A stretch of 64,000 nucleotides of DNA from Phyllobacterium sp. 628. Lineage in GTDB: Bacteria; Pseudomonadota; Alphaproteobacteria; Rhizobiales; Rhizobiaceae. Below, piece after piece: positions 54,095 through 64,000 of the stretch. Under the pieces are notes generated by a model. It ran no database searches, was not told the DNA's origin, and worked only from the letters and a program-made list of their open reading frames with translations. The stretch covers positions 2,673,501-2,737,500 of the forward strand of contig NZ_CP050301.1 in NCBI RefSeq assembly GCF_014189505.1, written 5' to 3'. The position numbers were made by a program, and so were the translations under genes. Numbering within the stretch: the stretch's first letter is position 1; the number at the start of each line of letters is the position of its first letter.

Positions 54095-55108
54095 CTATCC
54101 TTCCAGCGTTTCAAGGAATGCACGGCCAACGCGTGCCGGCCCGGGAAAGTAGTCCCATTCCTGCGCATGCGGATAAGGCGTATCCCAGCCGGTAACCCGC
54201 GCGACGGGTGCTTCAAGATTGTAAAAGCAATGCTGCTGGACCAGTGCAGCGAGTTCCGCACCGAAACCGGAAGTCAGCGTTGCCTCGTGCACGATGACGC
54301 AGCGCCCTGTTTTGGTAACAGACTCAACAATGGTTTCAAGATCGAGCGGCAGCAGCGTGCGCAGATCGATGATCTCGGCGTCGATGCCATTTTCTTCCGC
54401 TGCAGCCTCAGCCACGTAAACCATGGTGCCATAGGCGAGAACGGTTAGCTGCTTGCCTTCGCGGCGCTTGATCGCCTTGCCCAGCGGCACGGTATAATGG
54501 CCATCCGGCACCTCGCCCAATTCATGTTTGGACCATGGTGTCACCGGACGGTCATGATGGCCGTCGAATGGACCGTTATAGAGCCGCTTGGGTTCTAAGA
54601 AGATTACCGGATCCGGATCCTCGAGCGCAGCAATCAACAGCCCCTTGGCATCGTGCGGATTGGACGGCACGACAACCTTCAGGCCGGATACGTGTGTGAA
54701 CAGCGCTTCCGGGCTCTGGCTGTGGGTCTGCCCGCCGAAAATACCGCCGCCAGCCGGCATGCGGATAACGATCGGGCAGGTAAAACCGCCGTTGGACCGG
54801 TAACGCAACCGCGCTGCTTCCGAGACGATCTGGTCATAAGCAGGATACACGTAATCAGCGAACTGGATTTCAACACAGGGCTTCAGTCCATAGGCCGCCA
54901 TGCCAATAGCAGCACCGACAATACCGCCCTCGCTGATGGGCGCATCGAAACAGCGAGTCTTGCCGTATTTTGCCTGCAAGCCATGGGTGCAGCGGAAAAC
55001 CCCGCCGAAGAAACCAACGTCCTCGCCAAACACAACCACATTGTCGTCGCGTTCCATCATCGTGTCCATCGCGTCACGGATGGCTTCAATCATTGTTTTA
55101 CGCGGCAT
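54095..55108 (-). CDS. Branched-chain 2-oxoacid dehydrogenase E1 beta subunit
   Basis: Encodes 337 residues. The N-terminus RKTMIEAIRDAMDTMMERDDNVVVFGEDVGFFGGVFRCT is typical of transketolase-like E1beta. Other marks are EGGIVGAAIGMAAYG, SPEALFTHVSGLKVVVPSNPHDAKGLL and CVIVHEATLTSGFGAE. It forms the alpha2beta2 E1 with the gene 3 bases upstream. Confidence 0.95.
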   Translation of the reverse strand: MPRKTMIEAIRDAMDTMMERDDNVVVFGEDVGFFGGVFRCTHGLQAKYGKTRCFDAPISEGGIVGAAIGMAAYGLKPCVEIQFADYVYPAYDQIVSEAARLRYRSNGGFTCPIVIRMPAGGGIFGGQTHSQSPEALFTHVSGLKVVVPSNPHDAKGLLIAALEDPDPVIFLEPKRLYNGPFDGHHDRPVTPWSKHELGEVPDGHYTVPLGKAIKRREGKQLTVLAYGTMVYVAEAAAEENGIDAEIIDLRTLLPLDLETIVESVTKTGRCVIVHEATLTSGFGAELAALVQQHCFYNLEAPVARVTGWDTPYPHAQEWDYFPGPARVGRAFLETLEG

Positions 55109-55111
55109 AGA

Positions 55112-56359
<1,248 letters not shown>

Positions 56360-56485
56360 TCAGCAGACCTCCCAGTCATTCGACTTTTCATGCACTCTAA
56401 CATGAAATATTAGGTCAGTAATACTGTCTTATTATTCTACCCTTTGGCCCGAGAAGCCCGCAGAACATAAGCATCCGGCTATAAC

Positions 56486-56519
56486 ATCATGAAATTCATG
56501 ATAGTTCCGCGAACGCGGA
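56486..56519. promoter_or_regulatory. Palindromes in the bkd operon upstream region
   Basis: ATCATGAA-A-TTCATGAT (56486-56502) is a perfect 8-bp dyad around one base, followed by TCCGCG-AA-CGCGGA (56506-56519). They lie 127-160 bases upstream of the first bkd gene in a gene-free 290-base stretch. A regulator site (for example for an Lrp-type BkdR) is possible, but no such gene is nearby. Confidence 0.4.
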
Positions 56520-56649
56520 GCTTACAACATCGCGAGCGGCAATGTAAAAAAGCAATTTTGCATCAAAGAATACGCACGCCGCATATTCATTTGTTCACTG
56601 GAGCATCTGATTTTGTAATCAAATGTGCGCTCATCCGCCAGAACGCGGT

Positions 56650-57798
56650 TCAAGCGGCAGCCATCGCCAGTGCATGATCGCGTGCATTGTCACGAATCGC
56701 CTCCAGATAGATTTTCCGGAGCAGTGAATGCATGCCGTCATTTGCACCCGTCAGAACCGGTGAAAATCCGTGATCTTCCGGCACAAGATGTTCCATCATG
56801 CGGCGCGTGACTTCCTGCGGTCCGATTGCGAGTTTGCCATTGGCAACGTCGCGCCAGGCATGCAAGGCAATGCGCAGCGGCCGGTGGGTACTGTCAGGCA
56901 GACCAGCAGCACTGAGCAGCGCACTCAATGATGTATCGCGGCCATCAATCAAAAGATTGCGGACGCGGGAAAGGCTCTGCCCCGAGAGAGCGACGAGAAT
57001 TGCGCCGAAAAAATCGATCTTGCCGGACGCGACCACGCGAATGACAAAGGCAGTTGTCAGATCACCGCGCAATTGCAGGTGCTCGATCAATGCCGGATAT
57101 TCGGCCGGGAGCGTAGCTGTGACGAGACTGATCGAGGCTTTGACACAGGCTTCATTGGTGATGCGTTTGGCGCGGCGCTCGCCCATCAAAGCCATGACCA
57201 TGTCCATCTGGCACAGTGCTTCGGCAACCCGGATCGCCAGTGCATGGCGGCAATCGGCAGGCAGCCGCTGATCATCGGCCAAAAAAGCGCGGATATCAGC
57301 GATGTGACCAAGCCGTTCGATCAACCGGCGGAAACTGATATCTGCAATCTGCGCCCTTGTATTGGCCAGCAGTTCGAGTATCGCAACGGGTTCGGCGATT
57401 TCAACAAGCGCTGCGCTGACGGCAAAAGATACCTTGGCCCTGCCCGCAATCACTTTCTGGGTTTCACCACAGCCGCCCGCTATGCAGTCGATCAGATCGA
57501 TGTCGGTAAGTATCGTCGAACGCGCCAGCATATAGGCAGCAATTTCGATCTGATCGCGCGCGAGACTCGCTACGATATGAACTGGTGCATGAGCGCTGGT
57601 GGAAAAGGCTTCAGCCAGTGCAAGACGCACCTTTGGCGAAGGATCATCAAGCAGCAGCGTCAGCGCTGCTTCGGCAGCACAACGATCTTCAAAGGCACGG
57701 CCTGTTTCGAGATAAATATGAGCCAGAGCACCTGCGGCATGGCAACGTTGTGCCGCCGAAGCATGTCCGACCATCGCCAGATAATGCTGAATTGTCAT
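56650..57798 (-). CDS. DUF2336 domain protein
   Basis: Encodes 382 residues from the ATG at 57798; a frame from 57915 adds an unlikely leader. The sequence is all-helical with HEAT-like repeats and the alphaproteobacterial DUF2336 pattern: AALTLLLDDPSPKVRLALAEAFS, VASLARDQIEIAAYMLARSTILTDIDLIDCI, then ADISFRRLIER. The family is uncharacterised and no signal peptide is visible. It stands alone, divergent from the MaoC gene. Confidence 0.85.
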   Translation of the reverse strand: MTIQHYLAMVGHASAAQRCHAAGALAHIYLETGRAFEDRCAAEAALTLLLDDPSPKVRLALAEAFSTSAHAPVHIVASLARDQIEIAAYMLARSTILTDIDLIDCIAGGCGETQKVIAGRAKVSFAVSAALVEIAEPVAILELLANTRAQIADISFRRLIERLGHIADIRAFLADDQRLPADCRHALAIRVAEALCQMDMVMALMGERRAKRITNEACVKASISLVTATLPAEYPALIEHLQLRGDLTTAFVIRVVASGKIDFFGAILVALSGQSLSRVRNLLIDGRDTSLSALLSAAGLPDSTHRPLRIALHAWRDVANGKLAIGPQEVTRRMMEHLVPEDHGFSPVLTGANDGMHSLLRKIYLEAIRDNARDHALAMAAA

Positions 57799-57980
57799 GA
57801 ATGTTAGACCCCAAGCTCTTATTGGAATCCACGCTAATGACAAAAGGTTTACGATCGGTTCACCATATCGATTAACCACGTTCGACAGTGGCTGAAACAG
57901 AAGTTTTATCTGCAATGTTGCGAAGCCGGTGAACCCGCCCTAGTCTTTGGCAAAAAACACAGGATCAGGAGACGCGAGAT

Positions 57981-58436
57981 ATGGCCGGATTGTATCTGGA
58001 AGAATTTGAGGTCGGGCATGTCTTCAACCACTCCTTACGCAAGACAATCACCGAAAGCGACAACATGCTGTTCTCGGTCATGACCTTGAATACGCAGCCG
58101 CTCCATATCGATTTCGACTTTGCCAGCAAGACAGAATGGGGCAAGCCTTTGGTCAATTCGCTGTTCACGCTCGGCTTGATGATCGGCATTTCGGTCAACG
58201 ACACCACCATCGGCACAACTATTGCCAATCTTGGCATGACCGATGTCACCTTCCCCTCGCCGCTGTTTCATGGCGATACGGTACGGGTTGAAACAACGGT
58301 TATTTCAACGCGGCCATCCAAATCAAAGCCGGATCGCGGCATCGTCGAGTTCGAGCATCGTGCGTTCAATCAGAACGGCGTTCTGGTCGCCAAATGCACC
58401 CGTCAGGCGATGATGAAATCGAAGGCTGCCGCCTGA
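57981..58436 (+). CDS. MaoC-type enoyl-CoA hydratase
   Basis: Encodes 151 residues, a single hot-dog domain. The R-hydratase site is SVMTLNTQPLHIDFDFASKTEWGKPLVNSLFTLGLM (Asn, His and neighbours), followed by FPSPLFHGDTVRVETTVIS. The stop overlaps the start of the following CitE-like gene by one base, so they are coupled. The pair resembles itaconyl-CoA hydratase and citramalyl-CoA lyase (Ich/Ccl, RipB/RipC); substrates are inferred. Confidence 0.88.
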   Translation: MAGLYLEEFEVGHVFNHSLRKTITESDNMLFSVMTLNTQPLHIDFDFASKTEWGKPLVNSLFTLGLMIGISVNDTTIGTTIANLGMTDVTFPSPLFHGDTVRVETTVISTRPSKSKPDRGIVEFEHRAFNQNGVLVAKCTRQAMMKSKAAA

Positions 58437-59305
58437 TGCGTTCACTCCTGTTTGTACCCGGTGATTCGGAAAAGAAGCTTGAAAAAGGTTTGACCAGTGG
58501 CGCGGACGTGCTGCTGATCGACCTTGAAGATTCGGTGAGCGCTGAACGCAAAGATGCTGCCCGGCAAATTGCCGCCGAATTTTTGAGAGCGAATCAAGGC
58601 CAGAAGTCGCCGCGGCTGTTCGTGCGTATCAACGATCTGGCGAGCGGTTTGGCGGACGCTGATCTTGATGCCGTTATGCCAGCACTTCCCCATGGCATTC
58701 TTCTGCCGAAATCCAACAGCGGCAAAGATGTCACGCGCCTCTCCGCCAAGCTGAATGTTCACGAAGCGCATGCGGATGTTGCTGAAGGTACGACACAGAT
58801 ACTGGCGATCATCACCGAAACAGCGCTGGGCACTCTCTCGACGGCAACCTATCCGGATGCATCATCGCGGCTCATCGGTCTTAGCTGGGGTGCGGAAGAC
58901 CTTTCGGCTGTCATAGGTGCCCGCGCCGTGCGGGATGAGACTGGTCGATATACGGATGTGTTCAGGCTTGCCCGAGCGCTCACCATTCTTGGCGCTTCGG
59001 CAGCCGATGTCGCCGCCATCGACACGGTCTATATCAACTATAAGGACGATGCGGGCCTCGCCCGCGAGTGTGCCGAAGCAGAGCGCGACGGCTTTACAGC
59101 CAAGCTGGCTATCCATCCGGCTCAGGTACCGGTTATCAATGCAGTGTTCACACCATCGGCGGATGCTGTTCACCATGCGCAGAAGATCATCGATGCTTTC
59201 GCGAGCGATCCATCCTCCGGGGTCATCGGCATAGATGGCCAGATGTTCGACCGCCCGCATTTGCGCCGGGCGGAACGATTGATTGGGCGGGTCAGGGGTT
59301 CCTGA
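58436..59305 (+). CDS. HpcH/HpaI (CitE-like) CoA-ester lyase
   Basis: Encodes 289 residues from the ATG at 58436. The N-terminus MRSLLFVPGDSEKKLEKGL is the CitE signature, with LLIDLEDSVSAERK (metal-binding Glu/Asp) next. Further on are FVRINDL, ITETALGTLS and LSWGAEDLSAVIGA. Enzymes of this group cleave malyl-, citramalyl- or methylmalyl-CoA to acetyl-CoA or propionyl-CoA and a keto acid. It is coupled to the MaoC gene. A CoA transferase, the third member of itaconate operons, is not present. Confidence 0.88.
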   Translation: MRSLLFVPGDSEKKLEKGLTSGADVLLIDLEDSVSAERKDAARQIAAEFLRANQGQKSPRLFVRINDLASGLADADLDAVMPALPHGILLPKSNSGKDVTRLSAKLNVHEAHADVAEGTTQILAIITETALGTLSTATYPDASSRLIGLSWGAEDLSAVIGARAVRDETGRYTDVFRLARALTILGASAADVAAIDTVYINYKDDAGLARECAEAERDGFTAKLAIHPAQVPVINAVFTPSADAVHHAQKIIDAFASDPSSGVIGIDGQMFDRPHLRRAERLIGRVRGS

Positions 59306-59322
59306 ACTATCGAGGTGCAATT

Positions 59323-59482
59323 ACCCCCCTCTGTCCTGTCGGGCATCTCCCCCACAAGGGGGGAGATCAGCCTTCATTGCGGCCTCGATGAGTTCTGAGA
59401 TATCACAAAGTAAGCGATAAAATTGATGTCGATGTGATCTCCCCCCTTGTGGGGGAGATGTCCGACAGGACAGAGGGGGGTG
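59323..59482. repeat. Palindromic element family 2, copy b
   Basis: 160 bases with inverted ends (ACCCCCCTCTGTCCTGTCGG and its complement). Ends and interior borders match copy a at 51.1 kb. It lies between the convergent CitE-like and flavin reductase genes. Confidence 0.82.
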
Positions 59483-59503
59483 CTTACTACAACACTAACA
59501 ATC

Positions 59504-60109
59504 TCACCCTTCCCATTTGGGCCGGAACATCTGGAACGTTTCTGACACGGAAGCAAAATCCATATAGCCAAGCCGGGAGACCGGCTGGGCTTTGGTCATA
59601 TCAACAAGCCCGTCTGTGAGAATTGCTTCATTGATATGCACGCCGATGACCTCGCCCGTCACCATAATGGCCTGCACCGGATTGCCGTTGCGATCCTTCG
59701 GATGCTGAATATCGGTCACAACACATTCGAATGAAGCATAAGCTTCGGCCACGCGCGGGGCACTGATGAGATTGCAATCGGCAGCGCGAAGCCCCGCATA
59801 GTCAAACTCGCTGACACCGCGCGGTGCATCGACCGACGATTTGTTCATCGCGACAGACAGGTTGGCGCTGACCAGATTGGTGGCAAACTCGCCTGTCTCT
59901 TCGATAAATGACACGCTGTCCTTGCGCCCCTCCGATGAAAACATGATCAGACATGGCTTGGTGCTGATCATGTTGAAGAAGGAGTAAGGCGCCAGGTTGA
60001 TCCTGCCATTCCCCGATCGGCTTGATATCCAGCCAATCGGGCGCGGTGCAACGATTGCCTTCAGCGGATCATGCGGCAGGCCGTGACCATCCTCATACCT
60101 GTAAAACAT
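59504..60109 (-). CDS. Flavin reductase-like domain protein
   Basis: Encodes 201 residues. The FMN-binding split-barrel pattern begins AIVAPRPIGWISSRSGNGRINLAPYSFFNMIST and continues with KDSVSFIEETGEFATNLVSANLS and MVTGEVIGVHIN. Such proteins bind FMN and reduce flavin or bind it for a partner. It starts 6 bases after the nitroreductase stop, so the two probably form an operon. Confidence 0.88.
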   Translation of the reverse strand: MFYRYEDGHGLPHDPLKAIVAPRPIGWISSRSGNGRINLAPYSFFNMISTKPCLIMFSSEGRKDSVSFIEETGEFATNLVSANLSVAMNKSSVDAPRGVSEFDYAGLRAADCNLISAPRVAEAYASFECVVTDIQHPKDRNGNPVQAIMVTGEVIGVHINEAILTDGLVDMTKAQPVSRLGYMDFASVSETFQMFRPKWEG

Positions 60110-60115
60110 GGCGGC

Positions 60116-60709
60116 TCAGCCCTTCCACGGCCCTGTATATTCGGACAGGATATCCGTAATTTCAGGACGTGGCCGCTCGGGTACGCGTGTCGGGCATGTG
60201 CCGATATGGACAAAGCCGGCCACCCGCTCGTGAGGAGCAAGACCTAGCAGAGCCCGGCCCTTTTCATCGGATGAATACCAGTTGGTGATCCAGTTGGTGG
60301 CATAGCCAAGCCCATTGGCCGCCAGAACGAGATTCATAGCGGCTGCCCCCGAAGACAAAAACTGCTCCCATTCCGGGATGTGGTGTTCGACTTTCGAGAA
60401 GATGACACCGATGACAAGCGGAGCGCGGGCAAAGCGTTTGAGTTCCTGCTCGCGCCGTTGCTCGGTCAGCGGACCTTCCCGCTGTTCGGCCAGATCGGCC
60501 AAGTATTTGCCAACTTCGACCTGTGCATCGCCCCGGTAAAGCACAAACCGCCACGGCGTCAGACGGCCATGATCCGGCACACGCGACGCGATTCGGATCA
60601 TCGTTTGAATTTCTGTATCGCTGGGACCCGGAAGGCCAATTGCCGATATTGGGGTTGAACAACGCTGCGACAAGAATTCGATAATGGGAGAAGGCATAGA
60701 ATTATCCAT
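60116..60709 (-). CDS. Nitroreductase family protein
   Basis: Encodes about 197 residues; the start at 60709 is uncertain (ATG at 60736 and 60697 are alternatives). The FMN site is IRIASRVPDHGRLTPWRFVLYRG, and the C-terminal half has AAMNLVLAANGLGYATNWITNWYSS and VAGFVHIGTCP. Family members reduce quinones or nitro compounds with NAD(P)H. Paired with a flavin reductase-like gene. Confidence 0.88.
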   Translation of the reverse strand: MDNSMPSPIIEFLSQRCSTPISAIGLPGPSDTEIQTMIRIASRVPDHGRLTPWRFVLYRGDAQVEVGKYLADLAEQREGPLTEQRREQELKRFARAPLVIGVIFSKVEHHIPEWEQFLSSGAAAMNLVLAANGLGYATNWITNWYSSDEKGRALLGLAPHERVAGFVHIGTCPTRVPERPRPEITDILSEYTGPWKG

Positions 60710-60831
60710 GGAATAGCTGACCAAGTCCTTTTTCATTTGGGCGGACAATGTCCCGGTTTCATCGGGTGTGTAAAGTCACGTTCATACGAAAAAGCCTTGA
60801 AATTGCCACCGGCTTCGGGTCAAACCGTTTC

Positions 60832-61860
60832 ATGGGCGTATTTTTTCATCAATCGGCGCGTGGACGCTTGATCAGCTGTAAGCCATTGCTTGCCGGGCTG
60901 GTTGCAAGCCTGTTTGCCACCGGTGCCTTTGCACAGGTGCTAGCGCCGGATATGGGCACGCCCGATGCCGATTTACCGGTGCTGCCCAACATCAATCAAT
61001 ATGCCAATCCAAAGGCGCCCGCGAACAATCCGATCGCCAACGAGCCGGAATTAATCCTGTCGGCCAAGCTCGCTGAAAACGGCGAAAACATCGGGCGCGG
61101 ACTTGTCTGGCGGGTGTTTTCGCCTGAACCTGATGCCGACGGCAAATTGCAATTGCTGGCGACATCCAAGGGCGGCACGACATCATTCAACCTTGCTCCC
61201 GGGAGCTACCTTGTCCACGTGGCATTCGGGCGTGCAGGGGCTACAAAACGTGTAACCATGACCCGGGTCAAGCGCAATGAAACGATGATTCTCGATGCGG
61301 GCGGGGTCAAACTCAATGCTGTATTGTCCGGTGGCGGACGCATTCCGCAGGACCAGTTGCGATTCTCGATCTATGAAGACCATGAAGATGCCAGCGGCGA
61401 GCGCGCGTTGATCATCCCCGACGTCAAGCCGGAGAGCGTCGTACGACTGAATGCGGGGACCTATCAGATCGTTTCCAACTACGGCACAGCGAACGCCGTT
61501 ATCCGCGCCGATATCCGTGTCGAAGCAGGCAAGATCACCGAAGCCAATGTGGAGCACCGCGCCGCACAGCTGACCATGAAACTGGTCCGTGAAACCGGCG
61601 GCGAAGCCCTCGCCGACACGGCATGGTCGGTGCTGACCACATCCGGGGACATCGTGCGGGAAAGCGTTGGAGCGTTTGCATCGATTGTTCTGGCGGAAGG
61701 CGAATACATCATCATCGCCAAGAACAAGGACAAGATTTATCAGCGCGATTTCAAAGTGGTTGCCGGGCGCAATCAGGACGTCGAACTTATTGCAACCAAT
61801 GGTGCAAGTGCCACCACGACGGCAAATCAGCCCGCAGGCGGCGAAGAGCCGCTCGATTAA
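60832..61860 (+). CDS. Secreted protein with three beta-sandwich repeats
   Basis: Encodes 342 residues from the ATG at 60832, with a signal peptide ending near TGAFAQ. Three related segments each carry a turn motif: LAPGSYLVHVAF (about 121), LNAGTYQIVSNY (about 206) and LAEGEYIIIAKN (about 277), each followed by a strand that ends in a hydrophobic patch. This looks like tandem carboxypeptidase-regulatory-like or prealbumin-like domains. Function not recognised. It is divergent from the nitroreductase gene. Confidence 0.7.
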   Translation: MGVFFHQSARGRLISCKPLLAGLVASLFATGAFAQVLAPDMGTPDADLPVLPNINQYANPKAPANNPIANEPELILSAKLAENGENIGRGLVWRVFSPEPDADGKLQLLATSKGGTTSFNLAPGSYLVHVAFGRAGATKRVTMTRVKRNETMILDAGGVKLNAVLSGGGRIPQDQLRFSIYEDHEDASGERALIIPDVKPESVVRLNAGTYQIVSNYGTANAVIRADIRVEAGKITEANVEHRAAQLTMKLVRETGGEALADTAWSVLTTSGDIVRESVGAFASIVLAEGEYIIIAKNKDKIYQRDFKVVAGRNQDVELIATNGASATTTANQPAGGEEPLD

Positions 61861-61866
61861 ACCTGC

Positions 61867-62688
61867 TCAGTGTTTCTTGGCTGGGTCGAGCGAAAACACC
61901 GCGCCATACATGTAATCCAGCAGGTTTTTGCGATCCACCAAAGGCGCCAGTTCTGACCAGTCCATCGTCCGGCCGATACGCACATTGATGGCTTTGCCCG
62001 AGAGTTTGCGAAACTCCCGGATCAGCAGCGAAATGCGCAGGGTCATCGAGACTTTGCTGGCTAGGTGGAAAAACCGGCCATTCTGCCCGCTGAAATAAAC
62101 AGGAATGACGGATGCTTTCGCCTGCTGCACCAGTTTTGCCGGGAAAATCTTCCAAGGCAGATCTTCGGCCCGGCCAAAACCCTTGCGGGCGGTCGCAACG
62201 CCACCCGCAGGGAAAACCACGATCGTCACGCCTTCTTTGAGCAAACGAACCGCTTCGTGCCGGGTTGCCATGTTCATCGCCACTGCCTCTTTCGTTTCAT
62301 CGAAACAGACAGGCAGCGCATAGGGGCGGATCTCAGGCACCTTCATCAGATCATTGTTGATGAGAACCCGGAACGGCCGTCCAAGCTGCTCAGCCAATGC
62401 CAACGCGGCGATGCCGTCGCCAATGCCGAAAGGATGGTTGGCGACGATGACCAGCGGTGTATCGGGCAATTGCTGGGGCGGCCATTGATCCTGAACATCC
62501 AACTTGATGTTGATCAGATCCATCATCCGGCAAAACACATCGATTCCCACCGGCACGATATCGGTACGCCACGCATTATAGAGCCTGACATAATGATCGC
62601 GCCCGGATAGGCCCTCAATGGAACGGATCAGCCATTGCGTTACGCGTGACTGGGTATCATTGGCATAAGAGAGTTCTCTGAACTGCAC
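61867..62688 (-). CDS. PlsC-type lysophospholipid acyltransferase family protein
   Basis: Encodes 273 residues. The acyltransferase motif NHPFGIGD (HX4D type) is present in VIVANHPFGIGDGIAALA, and motif III appears as VVFPAGGVATARKG, with Ala in place of the usual Glu. SVIPVYFSGQNGRFFHLASK fits the later conserved block. Such enzymes put acyl chains on lysophosphatidic acid or ornithine lipids (OlsA type). Convergent with the preceding secreted protein, 6 bases apart. Confidence 0.85.
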   Translation of the reverse strand: MQFRELSYANDTQSRVTQWLIRSIEGLSGRDHYVRLYNAWRTDIVPVGIDVFCRMMDLINIKLDVQDQWPPQQLPDTPLVIVANHPFGIGDGIAALALAEQLGRPFRVLINNDLMKVPEIRPYALPVCFDETKEAVAMNMATRHEAVRLLKEGVTIVVFPAGGVATARKGFGRAEDLPWKIFPAKLVQQAKASVIPVYFSGQNGRFFHLASKVSMTLRISLLIREFRKLSGKAINVRIGRTMDWSELAPLVDRKNLLDYMYGAVFSLDPAKKH

Positions 62689-62736
62689 GTTTGCATCCCG
62701 GCGAATAATGAAGCGGCTGATTATTTGCGCAACTCC

Positions 62737-62769
62737 ATGACAGCGTGATGAATTTCATCGCGCTGTCAT
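62737..62769. other. Long hairpin downstream of thrS
   Basis: Inverted repeat with 15-base arms (ATGACAGCGTGATGA and TCATCGCGCTGTCAT), one G-T type mismatch and a 3-base loop, 17 bases past the thrS stop. No T-run follows on either strand, so a weak terminator or stability element is possible. Confidence 0.5.
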
Positions 62770-62785
62770 AAAGCTATTTACAGGA

Positions 62786-64000
62786 TTATTCTGCGGCTGC
62801 GCGCAACAGGTCCGGCGGCGTTGCTTCCGTGCCGAGCTGCTTGATCGCATCGTCAAGGCTAAGCGAAACCTGATTCTGAGAACCAAGACGGCGCATATTA
62901 ACCGTTCGCTCTTCCGCTTCACGCATGCCGCAGACGAGAATGACCGGAACTTTCTGCAAGGAATGCTCGCGCACCTTGTAGTTGATCTTCTCGTTGCGGA
63001 AGTCGGTGATAACTTGAAGACCGGCGGCTTTCAGTTCCTTGGCAACCTGCTTGCCATACTCGTCGGCTTCCGTTGTGATGGTTGCAACCACAACCTGCAC
63101 CGGCGCAAACCATAGGGGCAAATGACCGGCAAAGTTTTCGATCAGGATGCCGAGGAACCGCTCCATCGAACCGCAAATGGCGCGATGGATCATGACAGGC
63201 TGCTTCTTCTCCGATGTTGAGTCGATATAGAAGGCACCGAAGCGTTCCGGTAGATTGAAGTCCACCTGCGTCGTGCCGCATTGCCACTCGCGGCCGATGG
63301 CGTCTTTCAACGTGTACTCGAACTTGGGGCCATAGAAGGCACCCTCGCCCGGCAGAATACCGGTTTTGATGTCGCTCGATTGCTGCTTGATCTGCTCCAG
63401 AACACCCATCATGACCTCTTCGGCGCGATCCCAGAGTTCATCCGAGCCCACGCGCTTCTCCGGGCGCGTGGAAAGCTTGATGGTGATCTCGTTAAAGCCG
63501 AAATCCTTGTAAACCGAAAGGATCAGATCGTTGATACGCAGGCATTCAGCCGCCATCTGCTCATCCGTGCAAAAGACGTGCGCATCATCCTGCGTAAACC
63601 CGCGCACCCGCATCAAACCATGCAAGGCACCTGAAGGTTCATAGCGATGGACATTGCCGAATTCCGCAAGCCGCACTGGCAGATCGCGATAAGACTTCAA
63701 TCCATGCTTGAATATCTGCACGTGGCCGGGACAGTTCATCGGCTTGAGTGCAAATACGCGCTCGTCGTCGGTCTCGTCACCGGCAACAGTCACCTTGAAC
63801 ATGTTGTCGCGATACCAGCCCCAATGGCCTGATGTCTCCCACAGGGATTTGTCGAGCACCTGTGGCGCGTTGACCTCCTGATAGACGCCATCGAGCCGGC
63901 GGCGCATATAGCTCACCAGCGTCTGGAACATGCGCCAGCCCTTGGCATGCCAGAAGACAACGCCGGGACCCTCTTCCTGAAAATGAAACAGATCCATTTC
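62786..64000 (-). CDS. thrS: Threonyl-tRNA synthetase, C-terminal part
   Basis: 404 residues are visible; the N-terminus lies beyond the right edge. Class II motifs are seen: motif 2 [28 protein letters not shown] and motif 3 [18 protein letters not shown]. Zinc ligands occur in [14 protein letters not shown] and later His residues. The C-terminal anticodon-binding domain includes [27 protein letters not shown]. It charges tRNA-Thr; one tRNA-Thr gene is at 22.9 kb. Confidence 0.97.
   Translation of the reverse strand, partial: EMDLFHFQEEGPGVVFWHAKGWRMFQTLVSYMRRRLDGVYQEVNAPQVLDKSLWETSGHWGWYRDNMFKVTVAGDETDDERVFALKPMNCPGHVQIFKHGLKSYRDLPVRLAEFGNVHRYEPSGALHGLMRVRGFTQDDAHVFCTDEQMAAECLRINDLILSVYKDFGFNEITIKLSTRPEKRVGSDELWDRAEEVMMGVLEQIKQQSSDIKTGILPGEGAFYGPKFEYTLKDAIGREWQCGTTQVDFNLPERFGAFYIDSTSEKKQPVMIHRAICGSMERFLGILIENFAGHLPLWFAPVQVVVATITTEADEYGKQVAKELKAAGLQVITDFRNEKINYKVREHSLQKVPVILVCGMREAEERTVNMRRLGSQNQVSLSLDDAIKQLGTEATPPDLLRAAAE

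Overview
The window looks like chromosomal DNA of an alphaproteobacterium of the order Hyphomicrobiales (Rhizobiales), in the Brucella/Ochrobactrum/Phyllobacterium/Mesorhizobium neighbourhood. The reasons are the tuf–tRNA-Trp–secE–nusG–rplK order, an iscS–sufBCDS–sufT operon without iscR, rhizobial-type ParE, SufB and bkd proteins, and two families of palindromic intergenic repeats typical of these genera. The genus is an inference. No prophage, insertion sequence, CRISPR array, rRNA operon or plasmid gene was seen. Most of the window is core or near-core chromosome. Layout: (1) 1-7 kb, minus strand: translation/transcription block with rplK (cut by the edge), nusG, secE (frameshifted as read), tRNA-Trp, two tandem secreted ClpP-like proteins, tuf, tRNA-Gly and tRNA-Tyr. 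(2) 7-16.5 kb: rlmB, a cytochrome b561/YceI pair, a GSCFA/WcbI pair (probable glycan acylation), a sterol-desaturase-like hydroxylase, an esterase, a lytic-transglycosylase-like lipoprotein and a LivK-type binding protein. A candidate small RNA lies at 13.2-13.4 kb. (3) 16.6-24 kb: aminoglycoside-phosphotransferase-like protein, DHA2 efflux pump with divergent LysR regulator, secreted beta-helix protein, TolA/TonB-C-like protein, FkbM methyltransferase, tRNA-Thr, NAD kinase. (4) 24-35.8 kb: DEAD-box helicase, Nudix hydrolase, TfoX-like protein, sufA, and the Fe-S assembly operon iscS-sufB-(63 aa membrane protein)-sufC-sufD-sufS-sufT-(116 aa membrane protein). A near-perfect 27-bp palindrome resembling an Irr/iron-control box lies in its promoter. 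(5) 36-51 kb: AidB-like acyl-CoA dehydrogenase, an NMT1-type ABC importer whose binding protein is frameshifted, an old-yellow-enzyme/demethylase-like flavoprotein, tRNA-Leu, lipB, pccA, a DMT transporter, an XRE regulator and parE. Five copies of one palindromic element sit between these genes. (6) 51-64 kb: branched-chain 2-oxoacid dehydrogenase operon (bkd E1alpha-E1beta-E2-E3), DUF2336 protein, MaoC/CitE-like pair, flavin reductase, nitroreductase, a secreted three-repeat protein, a PlsC-type acyltransferase and thrS (cut by the edge). How the genes work together: the suf operon supplies Fe-S clusters. lipB and bkd link lipoylation to branched-chain amino acid catabolism, whose propionyl-CoA output would feed pccA. 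The MaoC–CitE pair suggests a C5-dicarboxyl-CoA (itaconate/mesaconate-like) route. The most notable items are the secreted ClpP-triad pair, the Irr-like palindrome, the two unknown membrane proteins in the suf operon, two single-base homopolymer frameshifts (secE and the ABC binding protein) that point to sequencing indels, and the candidate small RNA.
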